Of a stretch of 64,000 nt of DNA, positions 18,771-30,479 are shown piece after piece (the first letter of the stretch is position 1; every line of letters starts with the position of its first letter). A program made the position numbers and the translations under genes. The notes under the pieces were generated by a model. The model had not been told where the DNA came from. It made no database searches and worked only from the letters and a program-made list of their open reading frames with translations. Source of the DNA: Azorinus chamasolen (lineage: Eukaryota > Mollusca > Bivalvia > Cardiida > Solecurtidae); assembly GCA_963576725.1 (NCBI GenBank), contig OY755239.1, forward strand, positions 54,626,140 to 54,690,139, given 5' to 3'.

Positions 18771-20941
18771 AATAGGGCCAAGATGGCCCATAATCGCTCA
18801 CCTGATTACCATAGTTTTAAGATTATAGCTGGGTAGCCCCAGGATTGGGCCAATATTGACCTAAGGGACAATATTTGAACAATGCTGATAGAGGAACATT
18901 AGTTCTGGAGAACAAGATTTTCAAAGATTTAGAATATTGATTTTATCAAGACAATCATTCTGACGAATGAAAATTAGGCTAAAAATGTACTATCTAGAGT
19001 GATTTTTCTAAGATTCGACCAAGTGACCTACTTATTCATCCCGCCTCCCCATGATCAACCTCAACCTTGATATAACAAAGACAAACATTCTGAGCACGTT
19101 TGAGGAAGATTGGGCTAAAAATATGGCCGCTGGAGTGTAAACAAAATGTTTCTAAGATATGACCCAGTGACCTACATTTTGACCCCACTTAACACACTTT
19201 CAAACTCGTCCAAGATTTTATCAAGACAATTATTCTGACCAAGTTTCATGAAGATTGGACATAAAATGTGACCACTAGATTGTTCACAAGGTTTTTCTAC
19301 TGTTTAATCTAGTGACCTATTTTTTTACCCCACATGACCCACTTTCAAACTCTTCCCAGATTTTATCAAAACAATCGTTCTGATAAAGTTTCATGAAAAT
19401 TCAGCTAAAATGTGACCTCTTGAGTGTTCACAAGGTTTTCCTACTAGCTGACCTAGTGACCTAGTTTTTGACCCCAAATGATCCACTTTCAAACTCATCT
19501 GCGACTTTATCAAAACAATCATTCTGAGCAAGTTTCATGAAGATTCGCCCACAAATGTGACTTCAAGAGTGCTCACGGCCTTTTTCTACTATTTGACCTA
19601 GTGACCTAGTTCCTGACCCCGCATGACCCACTTTCAAACTTGTCCGATATTTTATTAGGACAATCATCCTGACCAAGTTTCATGAAGATTAGGCTAAAAA
19701 TGTGACCTCTTGAGTGTTCACAAGGTTTTCCTACTATTTGACCTAGTGGCCTAGTTTTAACCCCAGGTGACACACTTTCGAACTCGTCTGAGATTTTATC
19801 AAGACAATCATTCTGATAAAATTTCATGAAGATTTGGCCACAAATGTGGCCTCTAGTGTGTTCACAAGGTTTTTCTACTATTTGACCTAGTGACCTAGTT
19901 TTTGACCCAACATGACCCACTTTCAAACTCATCCAAGACTTTATCAAGACAATTATTCTGACCAAGTTTCATAAAGATTGACAAAAAAATGTAACCACTA
20001 GAGTGTTCACATGGTTTTTCTATTGTTTGACCTAGTTTTTAACCCCGCGTGATCCACTTTCTAACTCGTCCAAGATTTTATCAAAACAATAATTCTGATA
20101 AAGTTTCATGATGATTCTGCCACAAATGTGACCTCTAGAGTGTTAACAGGGTTTTTCTACTATTTCACCTAGTGACATAGTTTTTGACCGCATGTGACCC
20201 GCTTTCAAATTTGTCCGATATTTTATTAGGGCAATCATTCTGACCAAATTTCATGAAGATTGGGGTAAATATGTGACCTCTAGAAAGTTCACAAGGTTTT
20301 TCTACTGTTTGACATAGTGACCTAGTCTTTAACCCAATGTGACCCACTTTCAAACTCGTCCAAGATTTTATCAAAACAATCATTCTGACCAAGTTTCATG
20401 AAGATTCGGCCACAAATGTGACCTCTAGAATGTTCATGGGTTTTTTCTACTATCTGACCTAGTGACCTAGTTTGTTTTACTCCATATGACCCACTTTCAA
20501 ACTCATCCAATATTATTAGGACAATCATTCTGATAAAGTTTCATGAAGATTTGACCAAAAATGTGACCTCTAGAGTGTTCACAAGGCTTTTCTACTATTT
20601 GACCTAGTGACCTAGTTTTTGACTGCACGAGACCCGCTTTCAGATCATCCGAGATTTTATTAGGAAAATCATTCTGACCAAGTTTCATGAAGAATGGGTT
20701 TAAAATGTTACCTCTAGAGTGTTCACAAGGTTTTCCTACTATTTGACCTAGTTTTTAACCCCACGTGACCCACTTTCAAACTCTTTATCAAGAAAATCAT
20801 TCTGAACAAGTTTCATGAAGATTGGACTGAAATTGTGACCACTAGAGTGTTCACTAGCAAATTGTTGACGACGCACGACAGACGCCGGACATTCAAGTAT
20901 CCCAAAAGCTCACCCTGAGCTTTGCTCAGGTGAGCTAAAAA
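18771..20941 (+). repeat. large tandem-array element, about 145-bp units, 3' hairpin
   Basis: More than a dozen units contain ATTCTGACCAAGTTTCATGA, GTGACCTCTAGAGTGTTCAC and TTTGACCTAGTGACCTAG, spaced about 135-155 bp. It begins near a GGGCCAAGATGGCCC palindrome and ends with a 30-bp hairpin at 20907-20936 (AGCTCACCCTGAGC, TT, GCTCAGGTGAGCT), followed by AAAA. This is the layout of bivalve pearl/Helentron-like elements; the class is inference. No Rep/helicase frame is present, so it would be non-autonomous. Confidence 0.75.
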
Positions 20942-21510
20942 CTGGCCACCCCTTGGGTGGGGCCAATTTTGACCCCAGGGGCAGAACTTATAAAATTTTG
21001 TAGAGGAACTCAAGATGATGTTTTGTGCCAAATATGAAAGCTTAGAAACCTTCCAGTTTCAGAGGAGAAGTTTTCACTATATGTTTTTATAGAAAACTGG
21101 CCACCCCAGGGTCGGTGTCAATTTTGACCCCAGGGGCATAATTTCAATAACTTCAGTAGAAGACCTAAAGTTGATGCTAAGTGCCAATTATGAAAGCTGA
21201 GAACCTTCCAGTTTCAGGAGAAGATTTTCAAAGTTTTCACTATATATGTTTCTAAATAAAACAAACAAGGCATCCCTGGGCAGGGTCAATTTTGACCCCA
21301 GGGACATAATTTATACAACTTTTGTAGAGGACCTACAGAATACAGATGATTCTATGTGCCAAAGATGAAATGTGAGAACACTATAGATTCAGAGGAGAAG
21401 ATTTTCAAATTGTTGACAACTGACAATGCACAACACATGCCGACGACTGCGGACATCAGGCGATAACAAAAGCTCATCCTGAGCACTTTGTGCTCTGGTG
21501 AGCTAAAACA
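20942..21510 (+). repeat. short array element, CCAATTTTGACCCCAGGG units
   Basis: Three units of about 150-190 bp contain CCAATTTTGACCCCAGGG and GAGAAxxTTCCAGTTTCAG; a stray unit is at 18660-18770. It ends in a hairpin at 21471-21504 (AGCTCATCCTGAGCAC with its partner) followed by AAAA, like the neighbour on its left. Confidence 0.65.
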
Positions 21511-21549
21511 GTTTACAGTTGTTTGACACAACATTTTGATCAACTGTTG

Positions 21550-22110
21550 TTCTGTCGGGTTTCTATATTGCTGGGTTGATATTTTATCATGAAATATAGC
21601 AGATTTTCTATAGCTGGGGTCAGCGGTCAAGGTCAAGGTGACCAGAAAATGGTACACAAGACCCTTCCATCCCAAGATGTACTCAAACACTACATTCCTA
21701 CCTCAAGTAATATAGGAGATATGTATGGACAAGGTTTTTCTATAGCTGTGTAGCCAGTGATTATACTTCAGCCTATCTCACTAGAATAAAGCATAATGTC
21801 AGAGACATACCAATGACATCTAAAGGCCTGCAGGCATGGTATGCAATACTCTGCCATACCAAGATGTACTCACACAGCAAATTTGGCATTCCTACCTCAA
21901 GTGATATAGAATTACGGTAGCTCCTGACAAGGTTGAGGTCAAAGGTCAAGGTGGCCTGAAAACGGTATGCAACACTCTGCCATCCCAAGATATAGTTACA
22001 CACACACACACACCAAAATTGGCATTCCTACTTTTGGTCAAGGTGTACACGGATACAAAAACGAACACACGGACAGTTCAAATACTACATGCCACCAAAA
22101 CCTTGATTTG
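21550..22110 (+). repeat. tandem array related to 13090-13935
   Basis: Three to four units contain GGTCAAGGTCAAGGTG, GATGTACTCA and GGCATTCCTACCTCAAGT, with a short (CA)n run near 21995. Confidence 0.7.
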
Positions 22111-22229
22111 GAGGCATAAAAATTTGGCTAATTAATATTCATGATGCCATTATTTCTTACAAGAATATATATCAATAAAGGATCAAATTAACAGTTAATG
22201 ATCATGGAGGATGGACACTGATAGTTGAT

Positions 22230-22466
22230 GACCATGGAGGATGGTTCTATATTTATTCCAAATTTCAAAACCTACTGAATAATCACAAACAAAATAACAT
22301 ATGGAATGTGGAACATTGTAGCCATTTTAGAAACTAAAGAAACAGTTCTATAAAATTCCATAAGCAAACAGAGCAGACCCTGATCAGACGGCTCCTATAG
22401 GAGCCATCTGATCTGGGTCTTTTCTGTTTGCAGATGTGTGAAAACAAGTTTATATGAAGGAAAGGG
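22230..22466. mobile_element. family A MITE, left end altered
   Basis: The palindrome at 22361-22432 has the apex GGCTCCTATAGGAGCC. The right end GGAAAGGG meets TTAA (22467-22470), where the next element starts. The left end has been replaced by a duplicated GATGGAC-type segment. Confidence 0.65.
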
Positions 22467-22468
22467 TT

Positions 22469-24501
22469 AACAAGAGTACCGCATACGGTACATAATACGC
22501 CCACTTGCAAATGTTCTCCGATTCAACATGCCTTATAAGTGTTGACATTTTCTAATCTGTGCTTCAGATCTTGATTTCCATATTAAGGTGATACTATTTT
22601 TTAAAAAAATTGAAGTAAATAACATTTCATATGAAAAGTTATGGCCATCTTCATATTTGCATAGATTTGCATTCTTTTTTTAGGTGCAAGGGCCATAACT
22701 CTGAAACAACAAATCAAATGATCCTCAGAATCAACTTAGTTTCAGGTCTTGATGCATTAAACATGTGTATGAAGTTTCATTAATATCTGTCAAACAGTTT
22801 AGAAAACAGCGGACAAACTATATGCATATATTTGCATTATTTCTAAGTAAACGACAAATCAGATAAACCTCAAAATCTACTCAGCTTCAGATCTTGATGC
22901 ATTAAACATTTTTGTGAAGTTTCATTAATATCTCTCAAATAGTTTTCTCAGAAAACAGCGGACAAACTATTTGCATATTTTTTAGGACAAGGGCCATAAC
23001 TCTGAAATGAAAAATCAAACGAACCTCAGAATCAACTCAGCTTCAGATCTTGATGCATTAAACATTTTTGTGAAGTTTCATTAATATCTCTCAAATAGTT
23101 TTCCCAGAAAACAGCGGACAAACTATTTGCATGTATTTGCATTATTTTTGAAGGACAAGGGCCATAACTCTGAAAAGAAAAATCAAATGATCCTCAGAAT
23201 CAACTCAGCTTCAGATCTTGATGCATTAAACATTTTTGTGAAGTTTCATTAATATCTCTCAAATAGTTTTCCCAGAAAACAGCAGACAAACTATTTGCAT
23301 GTATTTGCATTATTTTTTAAGGACAAGGGCCATAACTCTGAAAAGAAAAATCAAATGATCCCCAGAATCAATTCAGTTTCAGATCTTGATGCATTAAACA
23401 TTTGTGTGAAGTTTCATTAATATCTCTCAAATAGTTTTTCCAGAAAACAGCGGACAAGCTGTTTGCATATTTTTTAAGGACAAGGGCCATAACTCTGAAA
23501 TGAAAAATCCAATGATCCTCAGAATCAACTCAGCTTCAGATCTTGATGCATTAAACATTTGTGTGAAGTTTCATTAATATCTGTCAAATAGTTTTCCCAG
23601 AAAACAGTGGACAAACTATTTGCACTATTTTTAAGTAAAAGGGCCATAACTCCGAAACGACAAATCAAATGATCCTCAGAATCGACTCAGCTTCAGATCT
23701 TGATGCATTAAACATTTATGTGAAGTTTCATTAATATCTTTTAAATATTTTTCCCAGAAAACAGCGGACAAACTATTTGCATTTTTTTAAAACAAGGGCC
23801 ACAATTCTGAAATGAAAAATCAAATGAACCTAAGAATCAACTCAGCTTCAGATCTTGATGCATTAAACATTTTTGTGAAGTTTCATTAATATCTCTCAAA
23901 TAGTTTTCCCAGAAAACAGCGGACAAACTATTTGCATTTTTTTAAAACAAGGGCCACAACTCTGAAATGAAAAATCAAATGAACCTCAGAATCAACTCAG
24001 CTTCAGATCTTGATGCATTAAACATTTTTGTGAAGTTTCATTAATATCTCTCAAATAGTTTTCCCAGAAAACAGCGGACAAACTATTTGCATGTATTTGC
24101 ACTATTTTTAAGTAAAAGGGCCATAACTCTGAAACGACAAATCAAATGAACCTCAGAATCGACTCAGCTTCAGATCTTGATGCATTTAACATTTGTGTGA
24201 AGTTTCATTAATATCTTTTTATTATTTTTTCCAGAAACCAGCGGACAAACTATTTGCATTTTTTTAAAACAAGGGCCATAACTCTGAAATGAAAAATCAA
24301 ATGAACCTCAGAATCAATCAGCTTCAGATCTTGATGCATTAAACATTTGTGTGAAGTTTCATTAATATCTGTCAAATAGTTTTCCCAGAAAACAGCGGAC
24401 AAACAAAATGTTGACGGATGAACGAACGAACGATCGAACGAACGGACGGACGGACAGGGCCACGACAATATACGACCACCTTTATTAGGTGGGCTATAAA
24501 A
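22469..24501 (+). mobile_element. Helentron/pearl-like element 1, copy a
   Basis: It starts AACAAGAG followed by the palindrome GTACCGCATACGGTAC. About eleven units of 150-170 bp follow (GGGCCATAACTCTGAAA, CAGCTTCAGATCTTGATGCA, TTTTCCCAGAAAACAGCGGA). A GAACGAACG/GACGGACGG run at 24415-24458 and a hairpin (CCACCTTTATTAGGTGG, 24476-24492) followed by GCTATAAAA end it. The first 140 bases recur in inverse orientation at 28404-28543. No coding capacity; class by architecture only. Confidence 0.75.
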
Positions 24502-24737
24502 AGATAACAGAGAAGAATCTATGCAGAGGTACTTCTCAGATTTCCAGGCTATCAAATTGTGTGTCTGCCAAACAAAGTCTGTGATCTAATATCTACTGCA
24601 ATACATCATCCTGTCTAGACTGTTGATACTGTAACATGACTAAACATATCATTTGTCAAAGTGTTGAAATAAACGAACATTTCTTCCTAAAGTCTTTGTC
24701 TTTGCTCACTGGTTAAGTTATATTATGAATTCTTTAA

Positions 24738-24931
24738 CCCTTACTGTGCAAGACATGAGTCACTTTAAATATCCTTTGCAAACAGTGTAGACCCAGATGA
24801 GAGGGCTCCTAGAGGAGCCCTCTCATCAGGGTCTGCACTGTTTGTCATGTTATGCTTCCCTATATATTCAAAATAAGCTTAACCTGTATGAATTTTGGAA
24901 TAGTCCATTTGAAAAGTCAGCATTGTAAGGG
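24738..24931. mobile_element. TTAA-type MITE, family F
   Basis: TTAA at 24734-24737 and 24932-24935; ends CCCTTACTGTGC and ATTGTAAGGG. Core palindrome 24778-24843 with apex GAGGGCTCCTAGAGGAGCCCTC. Confidence 0.8.
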
Positions 24932-24935
24932 TTAA

Positions 24936-25100
24936 CCGTTACTCTACTGTGAAAACATTTGGCACATTTGTGTTTTGTACATCCGATTCGACCAAGCTTT
25001 TTAAAAACCAACGACACAGTGTCATCAAACAGCCAAGGCATCTAATCTGGATCCAAGCTGTTTGCAAATGTGAGTCGGATTATGGATAGCGAGATAAGAG
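24936..25100. mobile_element. TTAA-type MITE, family G
   Basis: TTAA at 24932-24935 (shared with F) and 25101-25104; ends CCGTTACTCTACTGTG and GAGATAAGAG. It keeps half of a palindrome (CATCTAATCTGGATCCAAGC). Confidence 0.65.
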
Positions 25101-26588
25101 TTAACATACGCAAGAAAAACAGCAATACTTGGACAAAATATTATCATGATTGGTAGGAAAATTTCTTTGCATATAAATTTTGTTGAGATTATGAAGAAAA
25201 GGTTTTGCTTCATAAGAGAAATCATATTTTAACTCTTTACTCTATAAGTACACCTTTCTCTGCCTTTATAAACAGAGTAAACTCAGATCTAACCCTTTCC
25301 TTCATATAAAAGTGTTTTCATGCATCTGCAAACAGAGCTTTCCTAAAGGAGCCATCTGATCAGGGCATGCTCTGTTTGCTAATTGAATTTGATAAATCCA
25401 TATCTTTAGTTTTTATACGCCCACCTAATAAAGGTGGTCGTATATTGTCGTGGCCCTGTCCGTCCGTCCGTCCGTTCGTTCGTTCGTTCGTTCGTTTGTT
25501 CGTTCGTTCGTTCGTTCGTCCGTCAACATTTTGTTTGTCCGCTGTTTTCTGGGAAAACTATTTGACAGATATTAATGAAACTTCACACAAATGTTTAATG
25601 CATGAAGATCTGAAGCTGAGTTGATTCTGAGGTTCATTTGATTTTTCATTTCAGAGTTATGGCCCTTGTCCTAAAAAATATGCAAATAGTTTGTCCGCTG
25701 CTTTCTGGGAAAACTGTTTAAGAGGTATTAATGAAACTTCACACAAATGTTTAATGCATCAAGATCTGAAGCTGAGTCGATTCCGAGGTTCATTTGATTT
25801 GTCGTTTTAGAGTTATGGCCCTTTTACTTAAAAAATAGTGCAAATTCATGCAAATAGTTTGTCTGCTGTTTTCTGGGAAAACTATATGACAGATATTAAT
25901 GAAACTTCACACAAATGACAAATGCATCAAGATCTGAAGCTGAGACAATTCTGAGGATCATTTGATTTTTTGTTTCAGAGTTATGGCCCTTTTACATAAA
26001 AAATAATGCAAATATATGCATATAGTTTGTCCGCCGTTTCCTGGGAAAACTGTTTGACAGATATTAATGAAACTTCACACACATGTTTAATGCATCAAGA
26101 TCCCTGAAGCTAAGTCAATTCTGAGGTTCATTTGATTTGTCGTTTTTGAGTTATGGCCCTTTCACTTAAAAAAAAAAAAAATGCAAATCTATGCAAATAT
26201 ATATGGGGATGGCCATCACTTTTTCATTTGAAATGATATTTACTTCAATTTTTTTATATGGTTAAACCTTAATATGAATTTTCACGTATATTGCGGGGTG
26301 TTTGGTAAGTCATTTTATTCTAAAGTTATGGTCCTTGAACTTTGTGTGTTTGTTGCTTTGTTTGTCAGTCAGCTTTTAGTTTGTCTCTTGTTTTCAGGGA
26401 GAACTATTAAAATGATATAAATGAAACTTAACACAAATGTTTTAAGCAACAAAATCTGAAGCTGAGCTAATTTTGAGGTTCATTCAGTTTGTTTTTACAG
26501 AGTTATGCCCGTTGCACTTTTCAAAAATCTGCAAATATGAGGATTAGCTGTAACTCTTTTATTTAATAAGTTATTTACTTCAATTTTT

Positions 26589-28408
26589 ATGCCCCCAAAG
26601 CTAGGCTTTGGCGGCATATAGTGATCGCACCGTGCGTGTGTGGGTGGGTGTGTGGGTGGGTGGGTGGGTGGGTGGGTGGATGGGTTGGTGTGTGGGTGGG
26701 TGGGTGTGTGTGTGTGTGTGTGGGTGTGTGTACCTTTTGTCCGGAGTATATTTCCTTTGTCACATCAGCTACGGATACCAAATTTGGTGTGTGAGTTCAT
26801 CTTGGGATGGGGGAGTGTCGCGTACCATTTTCATGTCACTGTGACCTTGACCTTGACCTTTGACCTTGATTTTACAAAAAGCTTGTCCGGATCATATCTC
26901 CTTTACCTTACCAGCTACAGATTCCAAATTTGGTGTGTGAGTTCATCTTAGGATGGCGGAGTGTCGCGTACCATTTCCAGGTCACTGTAACCTTGACCTT
27001 GACCTGTGACCTCGATTTTAAAAAAAGCTTATGCCTTACCAGCTACAAAAAGCTTGTCCGGAGTATATCTCCTATACCTTACCAGCTAAGGATTCCAAAT
27101 TTGGTGTGTTAGTTCATCTTGGGATGGAGGAGTGTCGCGTACCATTTTCAGATCACTGTGACCTTGACCATGACCTTTGACCGATTTTACAAAAAGCTTG
27201 TCCGGAGCATATCTCCTTTACCTTACCAGCTACAGATTCCAAATTTGGTGTGTGAGTTCATCTTGGGATGGCGGAGTGTCGCGTACCATTTCCAGGTCAC
27301 TGTGACCTTGACCTTGACCTTTGACCTCGATTTTAAAAACCGCTTATACCTTACCAGCTACAAAAAGCTTGTCCGGAGTATATCTCCTATTCCTTACCAG
27401 CTAAGGATTCCAAATTTGGTGTGTGAGTTCATCTTTGGATGGAGGAGTGTCGCATACCATTTTCAGATCACTGTGACCTTGACCATGACCTTTGACCGAT
27501 TTTAAAAAAAGCTTGTCCGGAGCATATCTCCTTTACCTTACCAGCTACAGATTCCAAATTTGGTGTGTGAGTTCATCTTGGGATGGCGGAATGTCATGTA
27601 CCATTTCCAGGTCACTATGACCTTAACCTTGACCTTGACCGATTTTACAAAAAGCTTGTCCAGAGCATATCTCCTATACCTTACCAGATACGGATTCCAA
27701 ATTTGGTTTGTGAGATCACCTTCAGATGGCGGAGTGTCGCGTACCATTTTCAGGTCACTGTGACCTTGACCTTGACCTTCGACCTCGATTTTACAAAAAG
27801 GTTGTCCAGAGAATATCTCTTATACCTTACCAGCTACGGATTCCAAATTTAATGTGCGAGTTTATCTTGGGATGGCGGTGTGTCGCGTACCATTTTCAGG
27901 TCACTGTGACCTTGACCTTTGACCTAGATTTTACACAAAGCTTGTCTGGAGCATTTCTCCTATACCTTACCAGCTACGGAATCCAAATTTGGTTTGTGAG
28001 TTCATCTTGGGATGGGGGAGAGTCATGTACCATTTTCAGATCACTGACCTTGACCTTTGACCTCAATTTTACAGTCCGGAGCATATCTCCTATATCTTAC
28101 CAGATACAAAAAGCTTGTCCAGAGCATATCTCCTATACCTTAAACGTTGACAATCAACCCAGGGTCCTTTTTAACGTTGAGAATGACTTAGGGTCCTTTT
28201 TAACTAAGTTTTGACGCTTGGCTCTTTTCTTAGCTATCATAATCGTCAAAGGTTCTGTTTCTAATGTTAAGAACTGACTCCTGTGTCATTTTTAACAGCA
28301 TCAAAATTTCATGTTACACCTGCATTACATTGTATTGTTTTTCCACCAAAATGCATTTCGGTGTCAAACACTTTGGGGGCATTTGTCACCCGTGACGACC
28401 CTCTTGTT
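26589..28408 (-). mobile_element. Helentron/pearl-like element 2
   Basis: In minus orientation it begins AACAAGAGGGTCGTCACGGG and ends in the hairpin ATGCCGCCAAAGCC / GGCTTTGGGGGCAT-type at 26589-26617, then AAAA. About nine core units of 140-170 bp carry TGACCTTGACCTTGACC, AGCTTGTCCGGAGCATATCT and TTACCAGCTACxGATTCCAA. Long frames on both strands (V-A-Y-H-F-Q-V-T-V-T repeats) are periodic artefacts. A GGGTGTGT tract lies next to the hairpin. Confidence 0.75.
26636..26735 (+). repeat. (GGGTGT)/(GGGT)/(GT) simple repeat
   Basis: Mixed GGGT and GT runs within element 2; it would read as repetitive peptides but is not coding. Confidence 0.9.
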
Positions 28409-28731
28409 TTAAAAATAGTATCACCTTAATATGGAAATCAAGATCTGAAGCACAGATTAGAAAATGTCAACACTTATAAGGCATGTTGAATCAGAGAAAG
28501 TTTGCAAGTGGGCGTATTATGTACCGTATGCGGTACTCTTGTTAAAATGGTTATAATGTTCCGCCTTCCATATTTCATTATAATCATTTTGTCCCTGAAT
28601 AATTCAGTAGATATTGAAATTTGGAAAAAACATTATGACAGGGAAAGGGTTTAGATAGAAAATATAGAAAATGATTCCATAGTTTCTGCCACGGCCAAAA
28701 AATCCTCTATCCATGCGCTATTATAACATAA

Positions 28732-28938
28732 CCCATTTGCTCCCAGTTGATTCTTCCATGCTTATATATTGGATTAGTTTACCTTTTATCTAAGGGATAT
28801 CTGGTCTAAAGTTTCATTTTTGTTTTGTTTTATATTGAATTTCCTATCAGCAATCAGTGTAGACTCTGATCAGACGCCGCGATCAGAGTCAACACTGTCT
28901 ACGTCCCATATAATATTGGGATCGTGGGAGCAAATGGG
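28732..28938. mobile_element. TTAA-type MITE, family D
   Basis: Ends are CCCATTTGCTCCCA and GGGAGCAAATGGG, followed by TTAA (28939-28942); the left flank reads ATAA. The core palindrome (28851-28903) has apex ACGCCGCGATCAG, without the GCTCCT apex of the other families. It is inserted in the family B shell. Confidence 0.75.
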
Positions 28939-29329
28939 TTAATATAATATAATTAATATTCAGATGTCATTATTTCTTAATTGAATATTCATGGAATAAT
29001 GGTTAAATCTATATACTGTCCTGATAGAAAAAGTGCATTTCCAATGTTGTAATGCTTTTTGCTCAACTTTCCTGTTTTCTGGTCTGTTTTCCCAGCTAAG
29101 TACTGATTATAGGTGATACAAAAAAGCTTCATAGAAGAATAATGTCGCAAACATTCCGTTATAAGATCAAGACACGTTCTGCCTGGTAGAGATCCAGCTG
29201 ATTATAATGCAATTCCTTTTTTAATAACACTTATCCTGCAGAAACAAATATATGCCTGCTAAAACCTTGATCTACAGCATTTTTTGCTGATTTCTGATTA
29301 GTTCAATTGTAGTGAATTATTGTCTGAGT

Positions 29330-29410
29330 GACAAACGGTTTGGATCCTGATAAGAAGCCGAGTTACCAGTCGGAATATCTGGATCCAAGCTGTCTGCAAA
29401 TGCAACTCTG
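29330..29410. repeat. palindrome of family G type
   Basis: AACGGTTTGGATCCTGATAA and AATATCTGGATCCAAGCTGT form the arms. The outer ends are not recognised; 29007-29329 shows nothing else. Confidence 0.45.
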
Positions 29411-29429
29411 GTCACAATCGACATGATAA

Positions 29430-29899
29430 GAATTACTTTTCCCCTTATATAAATGCCTTTCCACACCTCTGCAAACAGAGTAGACTTAGATCAGATTGTT
29501 CCTGTAGGAGTAATCTGATCAGGATCTGCTTTGTTTGCTTATGGAATAATATAGATCTGATTCTAGTTTCTACCAATACCAAAACATCTTGTGTACATAT
29601 GCCATTATAAAAATTCAGTTAATAAGTATATTCATGATGTCATTTTTTTCTTAGATGAATATTCAACAGGGAAAGAGTTGTTCCCTTGTAAGTTCTGTAA
29701 CCCTACCCTCCCTTCTATACACTTCTGCAACAGAGTAGACCCAAGGTCTGCTCTGTTTGTTTATGATATATACTATAAATATGATTCTACAGTTTCTGTC
29801 ATGACCAAAAAATCCTGTGTAAATGTGCTAGTATAACAAATTAATCTAATTAATATTCATGATGTCATTTTTTTTCATGAATATTCGTGGAGGAAAGGG
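29430..29899. mobile_element. two adjacent family B MITEs
   Basis: The first (29430-29666, palindrome 29466-29542, apex GTTCCTGTAGGAGTAA) ends GAACAGGGAAAGAG. The second (29698-29899) has a shortened core (GAGTAGACCCAAGGTCTGCT) that lost the apex, and ends GGAGGAAAGGG before TTAA. Confidence 0.65.
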
Positions 29900-29902
29900 T
29901 TA

Positions 29903-30119
29903 ATTAATTAACCTTCAGAATGCTGAATTTCCAAAGTGGAATGGTCCATCAGATAAATAATAGAGGCCATGCAGCAAGAAAGGGTATAATGTACTAGAGG
30001 ATTTAGAATATCTGAATAACAAAAGTACATAATTCTGACCAGATAGCTTTTCCAGGAGCTTTCTGATCTTGGTGTACAATTTGCAAATTATAGTACACAA
30101 ATTTCCACCATTCAAAGAG
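29903..30119. mobile_element. TTAA-type MITE, family H
   Basis: It starts after TTAA with CCTTCAGAATGCTGAAT and ends ACCATTCAAAGAG, with inner arms AGCTTTTCCAGGAGCT. Similar ends occur at 16010-16085 and 36333-36387. Confidence 0.5.
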
Positions 30120-30171
30120 TTAGCCCTTTCCTTCATATAAATGCATTTCCACCAATTTGCAAACATATGTC

Positions 30172-30424
30172 TTAACCCTCCTTCATATAAACGTGTTTTC
30201 ATGGGATTTGCAAACACAGTAGACCCTGATCAGATGGCTCTTATAGGAGCTGTCTGATCATGGTCTGCTCTGTTTGCCAATGGAATTTGATTAATCTGTT
30301 TCTTTACTTTCTAAAATGGCTAAAAAGTTCCACCTTCTATATTTCATTATAACAATTTTGTTAATATATTCAGTAGGTATCAAAATTTTAAATAAACAAA
30401 CATGGAACGTACAAGAGAAGAGTT
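30172..30424. mobile_element. family A MITE
   Basis: TTAA then CCCTCCTTCATATAAACG; palindrome 30208-30281 (apex GGCTCTTATAGGAGCTG); right arm GGAACGTACAAGAGAAGAG before TTAA. A truncated second left end lies just before at 30121. Confidence 0.65.
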
Positions 30425-30479
30425 AAACTGCATTAGTTTTACAATTAACCCTACACATAGGAGCGAATCTGTGATCATT

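Larger units (their letters stand above)
25411..28543 (-). mobile_element. Helentron/pearl-like element 1, copy b, interrupted
   Basis: This is the same element as 22469-24501 in inverse orientation. Its hairpin end (CCCACCTAATAAAGGTGG) is at 25419, a (CGTT)n/(CGTC)n run at 25461-25524, array units to about 26580, and its AACAAGAG end at 28536-28543. Element 2 is inserted in its T-rich tract; copy a shows the uninterrupted site. Confidence 0.75.
25293..28649. mobile_element. family A MITE, second shell
   Basis: The left half (CCCTTTCCTTCATATAAAAG, palindrome 25320-25381) ends at CTTTAGTTTTT near 25414. The right half resumes at AAAATGGTTATAATGTTCC (28544) and ends GACAGGGAAAGGG. The 3.1-kb insert between them is element 1 copy b. 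Confidence 0.75.
25233..29002. mobile_element. family B MITE, outermost shell of a four-level nest
   Basis: The left end (TTAA then CTCTTTACTCTATAAGTAC) is at 25229 and the right end (ATATTCATGGAATAATGG then TTAA) at 29003. Between them lie a family A MITE (25293-28649) and family D (28732-28938). The B segments left over match the reference at 12570 in order, but the central palindrome is missing. Confidence 0.7.

Noticed and set aside
26587..28214. Series of overlapping frames (V-C-E-F-I-L-G-W-R-S-V-A-Y-H-F repeats)
   Set aside because: Periodic translation of the array in element 2; every unit repeats the same peptide and frames change between units.
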